Source of the DNA: Larus michahellis
Taxonomy: Eukaryota > Chordata > Aves > Charadriiformes > Laridae
Direction: 5' to 3'
Assembly (NCBI RefSeq): GCF_964199755.1
Contig: NC_133899.1
Coordinates: 23,911,446 to 23,975,445, forward strand
DNA length: 64,000 bases
The notes beneath the pieces are model-generated. The model made no database searches, had not been told where the DNA came from, and saw nothing but the letters and a program-made list of their open reading frames with translations. The position numbers and the translations under genes are program-made. Shown in pieces: positions 11,801-25,253 of this stretch. The number at the start of each line of letters is the position of its first letter. Positions within the stretch are counted from its first letter, which is position 1.

Positions 11801-14800
11801 GGCTGGGTGAGGTTTTAGATGTAGCCAGGATGCTGGGATGGAGGAAAACCTTCATGCTCTCACCTGATGAAGTGCCGGGAGATTCAAGCATGGAAGGCAA
11901 ACATGGGGGGAAACATCTTGCATTGACCCTCCTGCTCCTGGGTCCAAACATGCAGCTTTCTGCAAAACCTACGTAAGGAACATCTAGGGCTTCAGAGACA
12001 TAAACAAGGGTGTGCGCACAGCTAGAACAGATGTAGAGATGATCCACTGAGACCTCTGAGGTATATTCTGCATTTTGCCTGAGTCCTCTGAACACATTAC
12101 AAGAAGCAACAAGAAGGGGGAAAGCTGTGGAAAGAGGGAAAGCCACTCACTTGCCCAGGACACTGCTCACCCTGGTACAGAGGTTGCTTCTCAAGGGTCC
12201 TCAGGAGAGCTCCATAAATAAGGGCTGGCACGTCTACAAAGGGCTAACAGCAAACTGGGTAATACCAACCCCAACTCCCTGATGAACCAGACTGGTCATA
12301 CGATGCTCCACCAGATGCTTAAATTGCTGCTCAGATGTATTTACATGTTTCCTTGAAAAACAGGGAATAAATAAATATGTAAAAACGTAAATATTGCTTC
12401 ATATATACCAAACTCAGCTACCCCAGCTCATCTCCAGCCACCACCCAGCAGAACACAGTGGAGGTCACCGCTTCCCTAAGGAACCTGGGATGGGGAGCAG
12501 AGAAACCTGGCAACTCTGCCCATGGGCCACCCAACACGCTTGGTGCCATCTGCCAAAATGCCCCAAAACTGCCAATCCTGTCTTCATGGGTATCAAAAAG
12601 TTTCTCAGCAAGAGGTGGGAAAAGAAGAAGATTCTCATGGAAATGAGGAGATGCAAAAAGGGGATTAAAATCACCTTATTAGATCAGATTTGTGCGGGTA
12701 GGGTCACTCAGCCAGACCAAGGTCCATCTCCAAATCCTGCTACAAAGGATTATGTTCCTCCAAATAAGAGACATGCAGAAGACTGAAAATCATTCCTACT
12801 CCTGTGCTTTAAGAAGCTCCTTTGGACAAACAAGGCTCTTGATCAAAAACCAGTGGTTACATCTTTGGGTTTGCCTTGCCCTTGTATGGGTTTTTCCCGC
12901 TCCCCGCCTCAGAGACTACCACATAGTTAAAATACGAGATCATGCATTATGTTCCAGCATAGATGGCTGTGGTTAAAACTGGTGTCGGCTCCAGGGAAAA
13001 GCCTGACACGCTACCATGTCTTCTGTGATTGTCCTCAACTTCACCAGCATCCAGCCACCTCTCTGTCCCCATCACCTCAGTAGATTTCAGACCGCGTGGG
13101 ACAAGGGAAACACTCGCTGTGCTGGAAGACATGTTTTTTTATGGGAATCACCTGGCAAAATAAAGCCCAACAAAAGGAGTGACTAAGGATACAACTCCGC
13201 AAAGCCTGGACATTTCTGCGTCCATGAGGTGCTGTGAAATAAGTGTCTAATGGGTTACCACAAGTAGATCCAACAGTTAGACAGTGGGAACAACAAGGCA
13301 GAGGTTGCTAAAATGAAGGATATAAATGACCCCATGAAAACATGTCATAGTGTCAAGAGTTCTTTATATTATCAAATACCTTTTTCAGGACAGGAGAAAA
13401 GCAAATGGTTTATTAATGATAGAGCATTAAATGCTGTTTGACTGGATGGAGGCATTTTTGTTCAAAAGTTGGCGCTAAAAGGGTTTTGGAGCTGGCAGAC
13501 TTATTTACACATTTTCATGTCTCTGGGAAGATACTTAAAGATTGAGAGACTGGAAAAGCTATAGCCATTCTTAAATGTGAATCCACCGGCTCTTGGCAAA
13601 CATCCTTCTTTTGGCCCTATAGCGAAAGATAAAGGTAACTTCTTGTGTCATTCAAGCTGTCCCAGCGGAGGAGGGTTTGGATGATGCTGCAGACGCTCCA
13701 GCCAGAGTCTGGTACTGACCACCTAGGAAGAAGCCGGCTTTCAAAAGAAAGGCAGCAGCTGGGTTGTCAATCTTGTCTCTGTGTATGGCACCGCCTGGTG
13801 AAAAGCATTGCTTTTCAAGCTGTCATACGCTGTAAATCGCTGCCCTGCTCTTACTTTGATCAATGAAATGTGCCACCATAGAAAGGGGTCTGCTAACCTT
13901 GGCAAGCGGCTCAGCCGCATGAGAAAACACAGTGCCTTGACTCCCTCGGGGCTCCCCGCTTGCTGTAATTATCCTCGGCCTCACTGCCAGCAATATCCCA
14001 CCCCAGGCTTCCTGCAAGCTGGTGCATTTTGAGCTTGCACTCTAGGCTCCTTCCCTCCAGGGCAAATCCTCGAAATCGAGAAGCCTCAGGAACTGGAGAC
14101 AAAAATCAAATACCTTCGAGCGTGGTGTCTGTGCTGCACTGACCAGCTAAGAAGCCACAGAACATCTGTATCTCACAGTCAATTCCGGTGGCAGAAGACT
14201 GATGCATTGTGACCCCAGTAGATCTCTGGGGTCTCACTGCCTCCAAACTCAAGAGTGTCTGCAGAGTTAAAAGAAAAAAAGAAGAGGAACAACTATCAAA
14301 ATAATTCACAAGTTAGCAATCCTCCCTCTAGCCTGTTTTTTAAAATATTGCTCACAAGAAGCTGATAGACACTGAAATAAATAGCACTATGAGAGAGATA
14401 AGTGATGCATTAGACTTCTCACCGGTCCCCTGACTACAGCTACTATTGAAAAATCTGCCAAGAAATATTAGATGTGAAGTGGCTGTGCTATGGGAGAGTA
14501 AAAAAATATTAGGAACCGCCAAAACCCCTCATTTGATGAAGACAAAAAGCTGGAGGAGACATCTAAAACCTAGAAAAGCTTTCTAGGTACAAATCTTCTG
14601 TGATACAAGGACGGCACAGACCAAGGATATAAAACACAGGTAGCAACTACTTGTCCAGATAATTTATTGCTGGTCCCGCAGAAGTAATTCTGGGATTCAC
14701 TCGACCCTCAGGAGCACCTGGACACTGCAGAGGTAGTACAGGTATTTTCTGAAGAATGGAAATGCTTCGTGTCACGACTATGGCAACTGTCACAGTATTG

Positions 14801-17800
14801 TCCTTTCCATAGCTGTAGGGAGGAGGAGTAAAAGGAGTTCTTTGGGTTTCTCTGGACGCTGATGCAGGCTTAGTAACCTCAGCGTGAATTTATAATCCAT
14901 CATTGCTTTTCAAAATGCTGTCGGAGAAACAGAGAGACTCCTCACTTTGGACACCAGACTCCGTTGAAGACTTCATTTAGTCTTAAGATGATGTTTACAT
15001 ATAGTATTTTTACTGTTTTAAGTAATTCCTGTTATAAGATGGCGTAATTAAAGCAGGAACTCTCCCAGCTCACATGCAGAAGCATCCAGACAAAAGTGCC
15101 TTTATGTAGGTGTTGCACATTCCTAAAAATTTATGGAACCAAACCAGTAGAAGCCCCTTTTCACAGGTATAACCATCACTGCACTACAAGCTCGTATCCC
15201 TCTCTACCCACATTGCTCACGGACACAAGGGAGTAAAAGCAATACAGAAACAATGCACAGACCCGCCTGAGCGACTCCACTCTGTTCAGCAGAGACTTTC
15301 TGAGCCCCTCTGTGGTCACCAGTTGGGCAAACATCCCAGGGGATCGTGGCTAGCACTGCTTCGGAGAGCAGTGGCAAGGCAGGGAACAGGGACTGGCCGG
15401 TTTTGGGGGACCCTGCAAAGCACGGGACTCTCCAATGCTCAGCCGTGGCCTGAGACCTGCACTCAGGTATGTATTTGCATTACAAGGCCACTAAATGCCA
15501 TCAAAGCAACGTTAAAACGGTAGTAATACCAAATTATCCAGAAATATAACCCAAATCCTGGTTTCCTCTTTGCCATTCCTGCGCAGCATACTCCAGCAAG
15601 ACCATACCAAACCTTTCTAATGGCTTGGTTCAGAGGAGGAGTTTTTAATCAGATTCCCTCACAAACTCATCTAAAAGCTGAGCAAAAACATGTACGTGAG
15701 TTCTCATCTGCTCAGACCTACCAAAACATGAGATGCTGAACTCCTCCTTCCCTTAATTCCCTGATGGGGAACAGCATGGTGCCAGGTTGGCAGGGTTGGC
15801 TACTGATATTTCAGCAAACAGCCTCATCCCTTTGGTGGTCAATGGTCATCCTCAATGGTGCTGCTGAGACCTTATAAGGTCTGTAGTGGAACACAGCATC
15901 ATTTTAGCCCACGAGGAGTAGGGGTCAGGGTATCAGCCAGTTCTCAAAGCACCTTACAGGAATTCTGAACTCCCCATGGGAATGGGGAGACCATTTTAAG
16001 ATGAACTGACCCAAATTGTCTCTCTCCTACCATTTGCCATCTATCTACTTGGAGGAGGCAGATAGGGAGGGAGGGAGGGAGGAAGGTCCTAACAGGGCAA
16101 CTTTCTCTACAGAAGGAAGATGTCCACTGGCATTCGGAAAGGCACCTTGGGACATCCCTGCGTAACATCACTTAATTTGATCAACTCATTTTAAAGCCTC
16201 AGCTCTGATTACAGTTGATGAACCAAACCGAGCAGCGAGGTACCTCCCACCTCTCTCCTGCAGCAAAACTCATTGCAAATCTGTAATACCCCAACACCGC
16301 TGAAAAGAAGCAAGTCTTGTTATCAGAAGTCTGCATAGGTTCCTTGATGTCACCAAATCCATAAACATCATCTATAATGAGTGGAAGTGGAATGTTATAT
16401 TACCTCTATTACAACAGGGCGACAGAGCAGAACAGCCTCTGTCAATATACTGTGGTTTTGTGGGTCACAAGAAGATTTTATTTCTCTCTTGGAGCCTTGA
16501 ATCCTCGTTTTAAGACAACCAGGAGACACACGAGGCAGCTTTAGAGCTGCTCCTTTTACTTCTCACCTGATCTATATTTTGAGATGGCTTCTTAGAAGAA
16601 GGGCAAACGTAATAAGCCAGCTTCTGTACTTTTTATAACTCTCAGTCAGGTCTTTGATTTGGGCCAGCAAGGAAGCTTGTTAGATCTGATAAAGCAACTA
16701 AGCATCTCTGGAAAACGCTGTTAAAAGAACATGAAACAAATGAAAAGCTGGGACAGACTTAATGGTAAATACATGGCCTGGCAGTGCAGCACGGCTACAT
16801 CCTGTTTGCCATTATTATTTAATACTGGCATCGATTGGTTGAAGGATGAGACAGACCAGGCAATTCTCTGTGGGGTTTACTTGAATACGATTTCACTTTG
16901 AGATTAAACAAGACCACAAACTTGGATCGCACTGTCTTGTTGGGAAATTTTAATTAATTGATTTAATGTCAGGGACTACTGTGGTCAAGCAGTAAACAAC
17001 CACCTCTTTGATCATCTACGTGGACAAACCAAGTCCCCACTAACTATCAAGCAGTGCCCAACTCTGGGTTAGAACCAGTGCAGCGTTAACCTGGCTCCTC
17101 TGGAGTAACAAGCTGTACAGCCACTATATCCCACATGCTGGTAGCATAAGCTGTTTGTATGGAAACAGCTATTGTCATGGCTCAGGCTCTTTGGGTTTTA
17201 TATTAACCTTTCTGAGAGCCCACGGAGGCTTAGAACAATTTACACCACCTCTCCATTTCACAACAGTGACGCATGGATACTAAGAGAAACGCAAGGAGTA
17301 ATTAGTTCCACCATCACCACGTTAGCTGCTCCTCTTTAATGTCAGAAGAAGGCTAGTGACACAGACAGGGAGGCTAACCTCAGCAATTGCCTCCATCAGG
17401 TACATCACAACCAAGCCAGCAAAACTCAGTGCGAGACCACATTTTTAAGAGTGATTTCACCCACTTATTCTTTCATGCTTATTCTTGCATATTCACGTTC
17501 TCACTAACACCAAGACACATGTGTCTAGGTGGTCCAGTGAGGATTGCCTGTAGTGACACAGAGGACAAGTCCTCATCATGCCTCTGTGATTCACCCTGGG
17601 TGGTGAAGACACCATATGATATTTACAGCCTTTATACTCTCTCTTAATAGAGGCAGCTCTGGGTATGCTTGAGTTGCATCCCACTGTTGTTGCTCCACAT
17701 CTGCGTTGTGTTCTTACCTGAGGTATGGCCTTGCTGCCACCATCACTTATTCCTTCTGCTATTACATTCTTCTCTACTCTCCACTTGCTGTTCTCAGCCT

Positions 17801-18549
17801 CCTGAATTGCAGCACATACACCACTCTTTGCCATAATGATTTCCACACCGAAACATCTGTCTTCCAAAGTTCTCTTGCAAGCACTGATCAGTCCCTGGAG
17901 ACACCCAGGTATTTAATTCCTGTTTGATATACAGTGCAAACAAAAGGCTGATTTGGCCAGCAGTTTATTCCAAAGTTGTCCCTGGCAAGGAAGGTCACTT
18001 TACGTAGACTAAATAAGTTGTATTACAAACAGCCTACTGGTCACTGGCTGGAAATCTGTGGCTACATCCATCAATTCCCAACCTCTGCCTTTATAAGTAA
18101 GCATTGCTCTTTCCACCACCACCACCTAAATCTTTTCCTCCGAGGCAATCACCAGAAGTTTGGAAGCAAGGTCATGGCAAAATAAACCAAAAAAAAAAAA
18201 AAGAACGATGGAAAGATGAAGATGGAATACCTTTGAGTAGGGGAAGCTTCCTTCCGTGGTTTGGAGGTGTGCAGCATCATTACAGGAGCTGGGGAGTGCA
18301 GCTGAATAGCTTGGAGCACGGCTTTCTCTCCCTGAGATGGAGCAGCTGTCCTGGAATTGGATGTGGGGCAAAGCTGCAAGGGAACAAGAGGGAGGACAGA
18401 AAGCAGCTACTCCCCATTTTCTACAGGTTCTAATGAGCGTTTGTATTTTTGTCTTACATAAGCAGATGTGAAACCCAGCCCATCTCTCTTTATAAGACTT
18501 ATCTCTCTCTCAAGAAGCAAACCAACAATTTCTCTTCTCAACAGCCATT

Positions 18550-19544
18550 TTTATTGCTTTTGACAATACACCATTGGAGGGAAAAAGAAATCATTTTCTG
18601 CTATTCTTTAGCTTCTATTAGAGTAAGTAAATTCCCTGGGACAACTGATAAAAGGTAAATGGTTAACTCTGTAGCCAAGCTGACAATGCAAGTAAAAAGA
18701 GTTGGAAATTCCCCAAAGCAGCCTACTCTCATGTAAGAATAGCACCACAAAACTGCCCAAGTAACTACTCTATCGAGTAATTAACGAACATGTGCATGGA
18801 GAGCAAGTTCTTACAGCCAGTGCTAACAAGACTGAAAGTCTGTGTCTCAAGATGACGCAGCAGAGGCTCAGGCTTGAAAGTGTCAGCAACATTTCGCTCA
18901 AGCCAACAGCAATCAACAAAAATCCTTCCACTCGTTCCAACGGGCTTTGGCTAAGGTCCCTCACACACGCACGCATGCATGCACACACACAATCTCTCAA
19001 AACAGCCAGAAACAGTATCCTGAATCACGCCTTCAACTCCCAGCTCCTGCCACAGTCCAGCCTTCATCTACAAAATAAATATATACGGGCTTAACAATGA
19101 AGAATAATTTGATACAGTCTGTAAAGTGCTACGTTTCTAAATTATACTGAGTTAAAACGATATTCCGCTCTAGTATTTTAAATACAATAAATATAGAATG
19201 AGCTGTGTGCAACTTCACTTGCAAGTTTTATTCTTTTTTTAGTAGATATACTAAATTTAGTAATCAAAATAGCCTCCAATAGTACTCCATGAAAAACTAG
19301 TAAGTTATAAATAAAATCGCATCCTTCAAAGATATCCTACGCACTTCTTCTGTCCACATTGCACGGATAAATGTAGTGTTCCTGTGAGCATATGGAGTAA
19401 AGACAAATAAGGAAGCTGAAAATTACCTAACAATAAAAAGCAAAACCAGACAACTTAATGCTACATATCCTCCCATAAACAGTCTGTTTTCTACATTTAA
19501 TCGTGGTGCACACAACCCAGTTCTTTTATTTTTGTTGCCTCACA
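18550..19544 (-). other. CGRRF1: CGRRF1 3' UTR (inferred)
   Basis: A/T-rich sequence following the CGRRF1 stop codon on the minus strand. Candidate polyadenylation hexamers AATAAA (minus strand) lie at 19232-19227 and 18555-18550, and one lies very close to the stop at about 19530-19525. The true 3' end cannot be decided without transcript data. Confidence 0.45.
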
Positions 19545-19895
19545 TTAAAAAACTCTTCCAGGAAGAACATCTTGCAAGATACGGGTCGAGTCATCTTCAT
19601 CTTGCTCCTTTTTACTGCAAAGTGGAAAAGATTCTTGAACAAACTGCCTACACATTGGACACTGCTGAAAATACTTAATGCAACCATCACACAAGCAGGC
19701 ATGCCTGCAGGGCAGGAGTACCCAGTTCACTGTGCCATTCTGGCAAACAACACAGTCTTTGCTGTTTTCTTCATGCAATTCTGGTTCATCTTCAGCCAGT
19801 CCAGCCTTTTCTAGCAAGCTTCTGTCAGTGCTTCTCTCACCAGGGGACTCATCGCTTGGAGACGGCGCAGTACTATTTGCAGACATGAAGAGTTG
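19545..19895 (-). CDS. CGRRF1: CGRRF1 coding exon 6 (RING finger) with stop
   Basis: Acceptor TATTCTAG|CAACTC. Encodes residues 227-342 with the full C3HC4 RING (C274-X2-C277, C289-X-H291, C295-X2-C298, C305-X2-C308). After the RING comes an acidic tail ending ...LPGRVF and TAA at 19547-19545. The tail is longer than I recall for mammalian CGRRF1. Confidence 0.97.
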   Translation of the reverse strand, partial: QLFMSANSTAPSPSDESPGERSTDRSLLEKAGLAEDEPELHEENSKDCVVCQNGTVNWVLLPCRHACLCDGCIKYFQQCPMCRQFVQESFPLCSKKEQDEDDSTRILQDVLPGRVF

Positions 19896-22800
19896 CTAGA
19901 ATACACATATACACAAACATTTAGAAGTCAACAGACTCTCCCCTGATACCTGAACACACGCATGCAATGCAAGCTCCACTGGGTCAGATTTACTGGTTTC
20001 CACTGGGACAAATAGTGCCAGGCTCACTTTTTGCCTGAGTCCTGACAGTTGCCTGGCCTTCAGTTAAAGGTATTTCAGAAGCATAAAATCACATAAAACA
20101 CTGGGAAAATATTCAGGATAAGTCATCAAATCTTAGCTGAATCAAATCAAAGTACATGCATGAACTTTAACAGAACTGCACGGGTTTTGAACAGCTCAGG
20201 TTTCTGTTTCTGGTATATCGTTCTCTCTGCCTAGAGGGATACTTCTATCCATTCCTACCAAAAAATACATCCGCCAAGCTGTCAAATCTACTTCACTCAA
20301 CCCATTCTGCTCTTGCTTGTATTAAAATCCCCTGAAGAGCAAATTCTTCTGCGCGTGCTCTCTGAGTAAAGCCAGTAAGCTACCATGCAGCCAAAGATGC
20401 CCACAGAGAGCACACTACGCAACTATACAATATGCAGCTGCACAGATATTTCCATTCAGTTTAAGCAGTGTTTTTACAATGGTAACCACACACGAAAAGA
20501 AAGCTTAAGGGGATCAACAAGGAAGTTTACCTGGATCAACTATGTCAGCAAAACATGGCCAGGACAAACATTTCTTTGGACAAATCTATTTCTGAACGAA
20601 TGCCAATCGAGTCAATAGAACTAATTTGGCCCAATTTCTACCTTATCAATACCATTTATTTTTATTATCACAGTAATAGAAAAGTGAATCGCATAAAATC
20701 ACATCATTAATGGCCTGACAGACGCAGGAAAAAGATGGTTCCACAACACGCATAGATAAGGGAAACTGGAATGGAATAATTAAAATAGTTTAACTTCTAA
20801 TGATATGTGCTAGGCAGATTCCTAACCCTTGTACATGTATTGGTGTAAAATGAAAATTAAAAAAAAAAAGTTTCTTCTGAGGCTTTCCCATTTGAAGGCA
20901 GTATAGGAGAAAGTGCTGATTTGAGAGACTAGCAAGGAGGTAACAAATGTTCTGTAAAGAGGAAGCGTTTGGCCTAGCTGGTAAACTTCTCACCACTGCT
21001 CTAATAAGCGGACACGACCTAGGCCTCCTAGACTAGAATCAAGTAATTTCTCCAGGAAATCTTGAACATTTTCATATAAAATATTTCTGTACAATAACTT
21101 CGGCTGGAACTACTTAACTGATAAAATTAATTTTAACTATTATCCAGTTCTTTGCATGACAATAAAAGCCTTATACTAATTTTGGCTCCTGAAAGCCTAT
21201 ACAAACTAAACACTGTCGCCCAAATGAAACAAGACTCAGTGAGTGTCTTACCTTCAGATCATGGTATTGACCTTGAGCTAGAAGTAGATACTGATATAAT
21301 ATTCTGCAGGAAAGTCTGTAGCTCTCATCAGGAATGTGAATTACAGCCACCATTGAAATCTACCAAAAAAAAAAAAAAAAAAAAGAGCTATGTTTAATAA
21401 CATTCCTTTTTGTTACACGATTAATATAGAACTGTTTGCTTGAAAGATTGCATACTTTGTTATAACCTCTGACCTGCTTATTTCCTTAGACAATCAGGAC
21501 TTCAATAATGTTGACTTCAAGCAGAGATCAAAAAATACACTGGGCAAGTTAAAAACAGGACATGGCAGAAGATAGCACCTTAGCTTTCTGCCCTGGCTCT
21601 CCATGGAGCCCTTCTGTGGCCAGTTTACTGTGGAGACCCGCTCTGACTGCTCTCACCTAACGGAATTAGGCCTCAAGCCGAAAATGCACTTAAGGATGCG
21701 CAGTCCTCCTGAAGGTAAGCACTTATGCAGCTGAGGTAGGGCTTGCTTACAGTGTCATCTGCACAATGATTTCAACCAGAAGTAGCAGCTCCAACACTCC
21801 TCTGTCCACTCCGCTAACTCATGATGAACTCCTCACAGACGGGAGAGAAGCTGACAAACTGCAAGGAGTTTCCTCCAGCATCTGAACCCCAAGCGGGCGC
21901 ATGTACTTAAGTCCCGTACAACATCTCCAGTCGCATCCTGGGCTGTCTTCAACACAAGAAATGACACTGCCAGCTGAAGTCTAAGTGCAGAACAGGGGAA
22001 CACCTAAAAGGCACAGTCTTCTCTACTTTCTCTCATTTCTCGCCCAAAGACACGAACCACAGTTTTTAGACTCCGAAAAGCATTTAGAAGTGCTGCTGAT
22101 TGGCTTGTAAACCAAGTATGCAAAAGACAAATTTCACTGGAAAGGATTCTGAAAGGACCCCATGGGCTGACTTTAGAGTGAATTTTCTGAAAACAAAAGC
22201 ATTCTGAGCTTGCATGCTGTGCCTAATGCTCCTCATCCTGCCCAAATTATGTAATAGCCTCTACAAAGCAGGAAAAAAAGAAAGTGAAATTCAATATTAT
22301 TGTAGTTCCCAGAAGCTGTCAAAAGAGAAATGAAATATAGAAGAAAGCTGTTTTGTTTAAAAAAAATTTAAAGGCAAATTAGACTTGCACTTCTACTATA
22401 TGGCTAATGACATGCAGAGTTTAATACATATGTACCTATACATATGCATTTATACTAACTGAATTTACTATTCTTTGGCAATAAAGCCTTTTTTTCTAAA
22501 TCACAATGCCCCCAGAAAATGCCCCAAACACCCCCACACCACTATTAGCTTTGGTTTGGAATCTGGAAGCTATTAAATCTCCATTAAAATGGTAAGATTT
22601 TGTGTTTTGATAACGAGAGTTTCAAAGTTAATGGTTCTCAGTGTATTTGTATTATGTCATCCCACCATAAGTGCTTTCTCAACAACGACGCATGTCCTCA
22701 ATTCATAGTTTGTTCAGACACTTAGGCAACTTTTTAACTGTGAGTGGGACCAGTTCCTAACACAAGCACCTCTACTTTCAAGCTATTATATTCTCTGTTA

Positions 22801-25222
22801 CGCTGCCCTGTAGTACAGAAATATATACAGAAATATATTCTGCTAGAAATGCGATGCTGTTTGATTGAACAACAGATGCAATTGACTGATCAACAGATAC
22901 AATTTGTCTGGCAAGGAGTTCAGGCAGAGTTACTCCTTTGACCATATAATTAAGAGATTCTAGTTGTGTTACTTTTCTCCAAAACCAGGGGAAAAATACC
23001 TCCCCCGCTCTCCTTTCATCCCTTTCTTCTATGCTAAGGAACAAAAGAGTGGTGTTACAAATTCACCTCCATGCTAGTGTCAAACACATTCAAATATGAA
23101 ATTTACAGTCTCTTTACATTAAATTAATCTGAGCTCTAAACATACATAGATGTACCAATCTGGGAGATAGCTCAAGTGGGGACAGGAGGGAGGAAGGTGA
23201 AGTGATAAGCAGCCAAGGACATGCATCACTTGGGAAGGGAACAGATTTCTTAGGCACTGGTGTGACCACAAACAATTTCCAAATGAACACATGGAAAAGC
23301 GTTCAGTGGATTTAGGCAGTCTGCTTCCGAGCTCCTTTGTATTATTGTTCAAGCAGCTAGTGCTATCAGATTACCAACCAAATGAAAAGATGGGAAATAA
23401 AAGCGTGTCCCAAATTATTACAAAAAGAATCAGTCAATTTAGAGTTTAGAAGGGATACTGAACTGCATGTGACTGAAGCTGCTTTAACTGTAAGAGAGCA
23501 GGAGACCTTTTTCGGGAGCTGAGTATTTCATATCAGTCTACTGCAAGACGTTCACACCTTCCTGTAAATGACCTGGAGCTGGCTACTGTGAAACGCACTG
23601 TACTTCATCACATAGACTTGGGCCTGTTGCAGAAAGGTAATTTCTACGTTCCTAACAGTCAACTCAGCAATCAGCTCAAATATCTGTGCCAGACACCAGG
23701 AAAAAAAAGAAAAAAAAAAAAAATCCTCCTGCCTTGCCAACTGCAGTCTGAAAGACCAAAAAACCTCCACCAGAGGTTTACGTGATCAGAAAAATCGCAG
23801 TAATGGCTTACTAACCTACCACAACCCTAGTTCATCTGACCACAGGACATACCACAGAGACTTTTGCAGATATGAGCTTCATGAAAATCATAAGCATCTT
23901 TTGAATGGCATACATAATTTTCATATAACAAGTATCCTTGCTCTTCTGTCATACTCCCCTGGAGTCATCAGTGACAAAATTAGGGACTGAATTCTAGGGG
24001 GCAGGGAAAGGAAGCTGTTTTATTCAAGCCTGTCTCCTGAAACATTCAGACCTTAAATGCAGTGACCCTAAAATGTATTCTTATAGTACTTACAATATCA
24101 TATATTTCTCTGTCTTCTTCATCAGCTAACGTCAACAATGCTATCAACGGATAGCGAGATCTAGGCACTGGGCCAAAATCGACAACTTGAGCATCTTCTG
24201 GTAACTGACAATATTTTTCTTCCTTGTCATTTTTTTTAATGCTTTGTATGTGTCAAGGAAAACAATCAGTGTTGCTGCAATTGTAGACAAATGTGACGTT
24301 TGCATAAAGAATATTTTTCATCATATTTGTTCATAAATACATTGTGCCAAGAACTGCCGAGTGTTCACAAGTCTCAACACTCCCTGTGCCAAAAAATTAG
24401 CATATTTTGTCAAAACAATTTAAAAAAGGATACAAGTACTGTTGTCGATAGAGGTATTCGCTGTATAGAGCATCCTCTAATGCCTGAGGAGTCTTTATTC
24501 TGAAGCAGTAGACGTGTTTCTGCAATGCTTCGTGGAGTTTTTGAACACTGCAGCCCCAGTAGCATGTAAGAATACAGTCTTCCAGACAATCAGGTGTCAG
24601 TGTTATACCCTCTTGTAGAAAGAAGATAAGAGTTTCATTAACTCATCAATGTGCAGGAATTCCAGAACTGCTAAGTGTAGGTTCTTAAAGGGTAACAGGC
24701 AGAAAACAACTACAACGTCCCAGATTTTTAGCACTATAATCTAATCTTCTAAGAATTCAGACTAGGTTTAGTGCTTATGGAAGTCCATGGAGATGAGGAA
24801 GTGGATGTGAGGAGATAAAATGGCTGATTAAGCTAACAAAAGTAGCCCGTGCATTTTACAAAGGGTAAATTTTAACTTCTGGTAACATTTTACACACTCA
24901 CTGGCAGATCCAAGAGCATAATCCTTAGCCCAAAGTCCATTCCCTCTTTAGATAATGGTATTAATCGGATCACTGGCCTACCACACCCTCTCTGGTCTCA
25001 AAGAATAAGGCACTTTTGATCATGCAGAAGGAGGACAAAAAGAGGATCTATGCACTCCATGTCTTTCCTAAAAATCAAATATCCAACCCATTAACTTCTA
25101 AACACTTACTGCACAAACAGGAGCAGAACTCTTAAAAAGTCCCACCAAATTCAAGTGCTCAAACCTCCTGAAAAATCCAATTTATCTGAAGACTAAGTTG
25201 TTGGTGTTTTGTGGTGGTTTGG

Positions 25223-25253
<31 letters not shown>

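Larger units (their letters stand above)
7041..18540. other. Intergenic region between SAMD4A promoter and CGRRF1 3' end
   Basis: About 11.5 kb with no reading frame that I can recognise as protein coding. It contains a 20-base G run at 7506-7525, a CR1 fragment at about 8000-8800, an A run near 10495-10514 and a short GGGA array at about 16064-16083. Enhancers or non-coding transcripts could be present but cannot be seen from sequence alone. Confidence 0.6.

Noticed and set aside
18960-18991. CA/GCATGC-rich stretch considered as a Z-DNA or functional microsatellite
   Set aside because: Short, impure and ordinary for vertebrate intergenic DNA.
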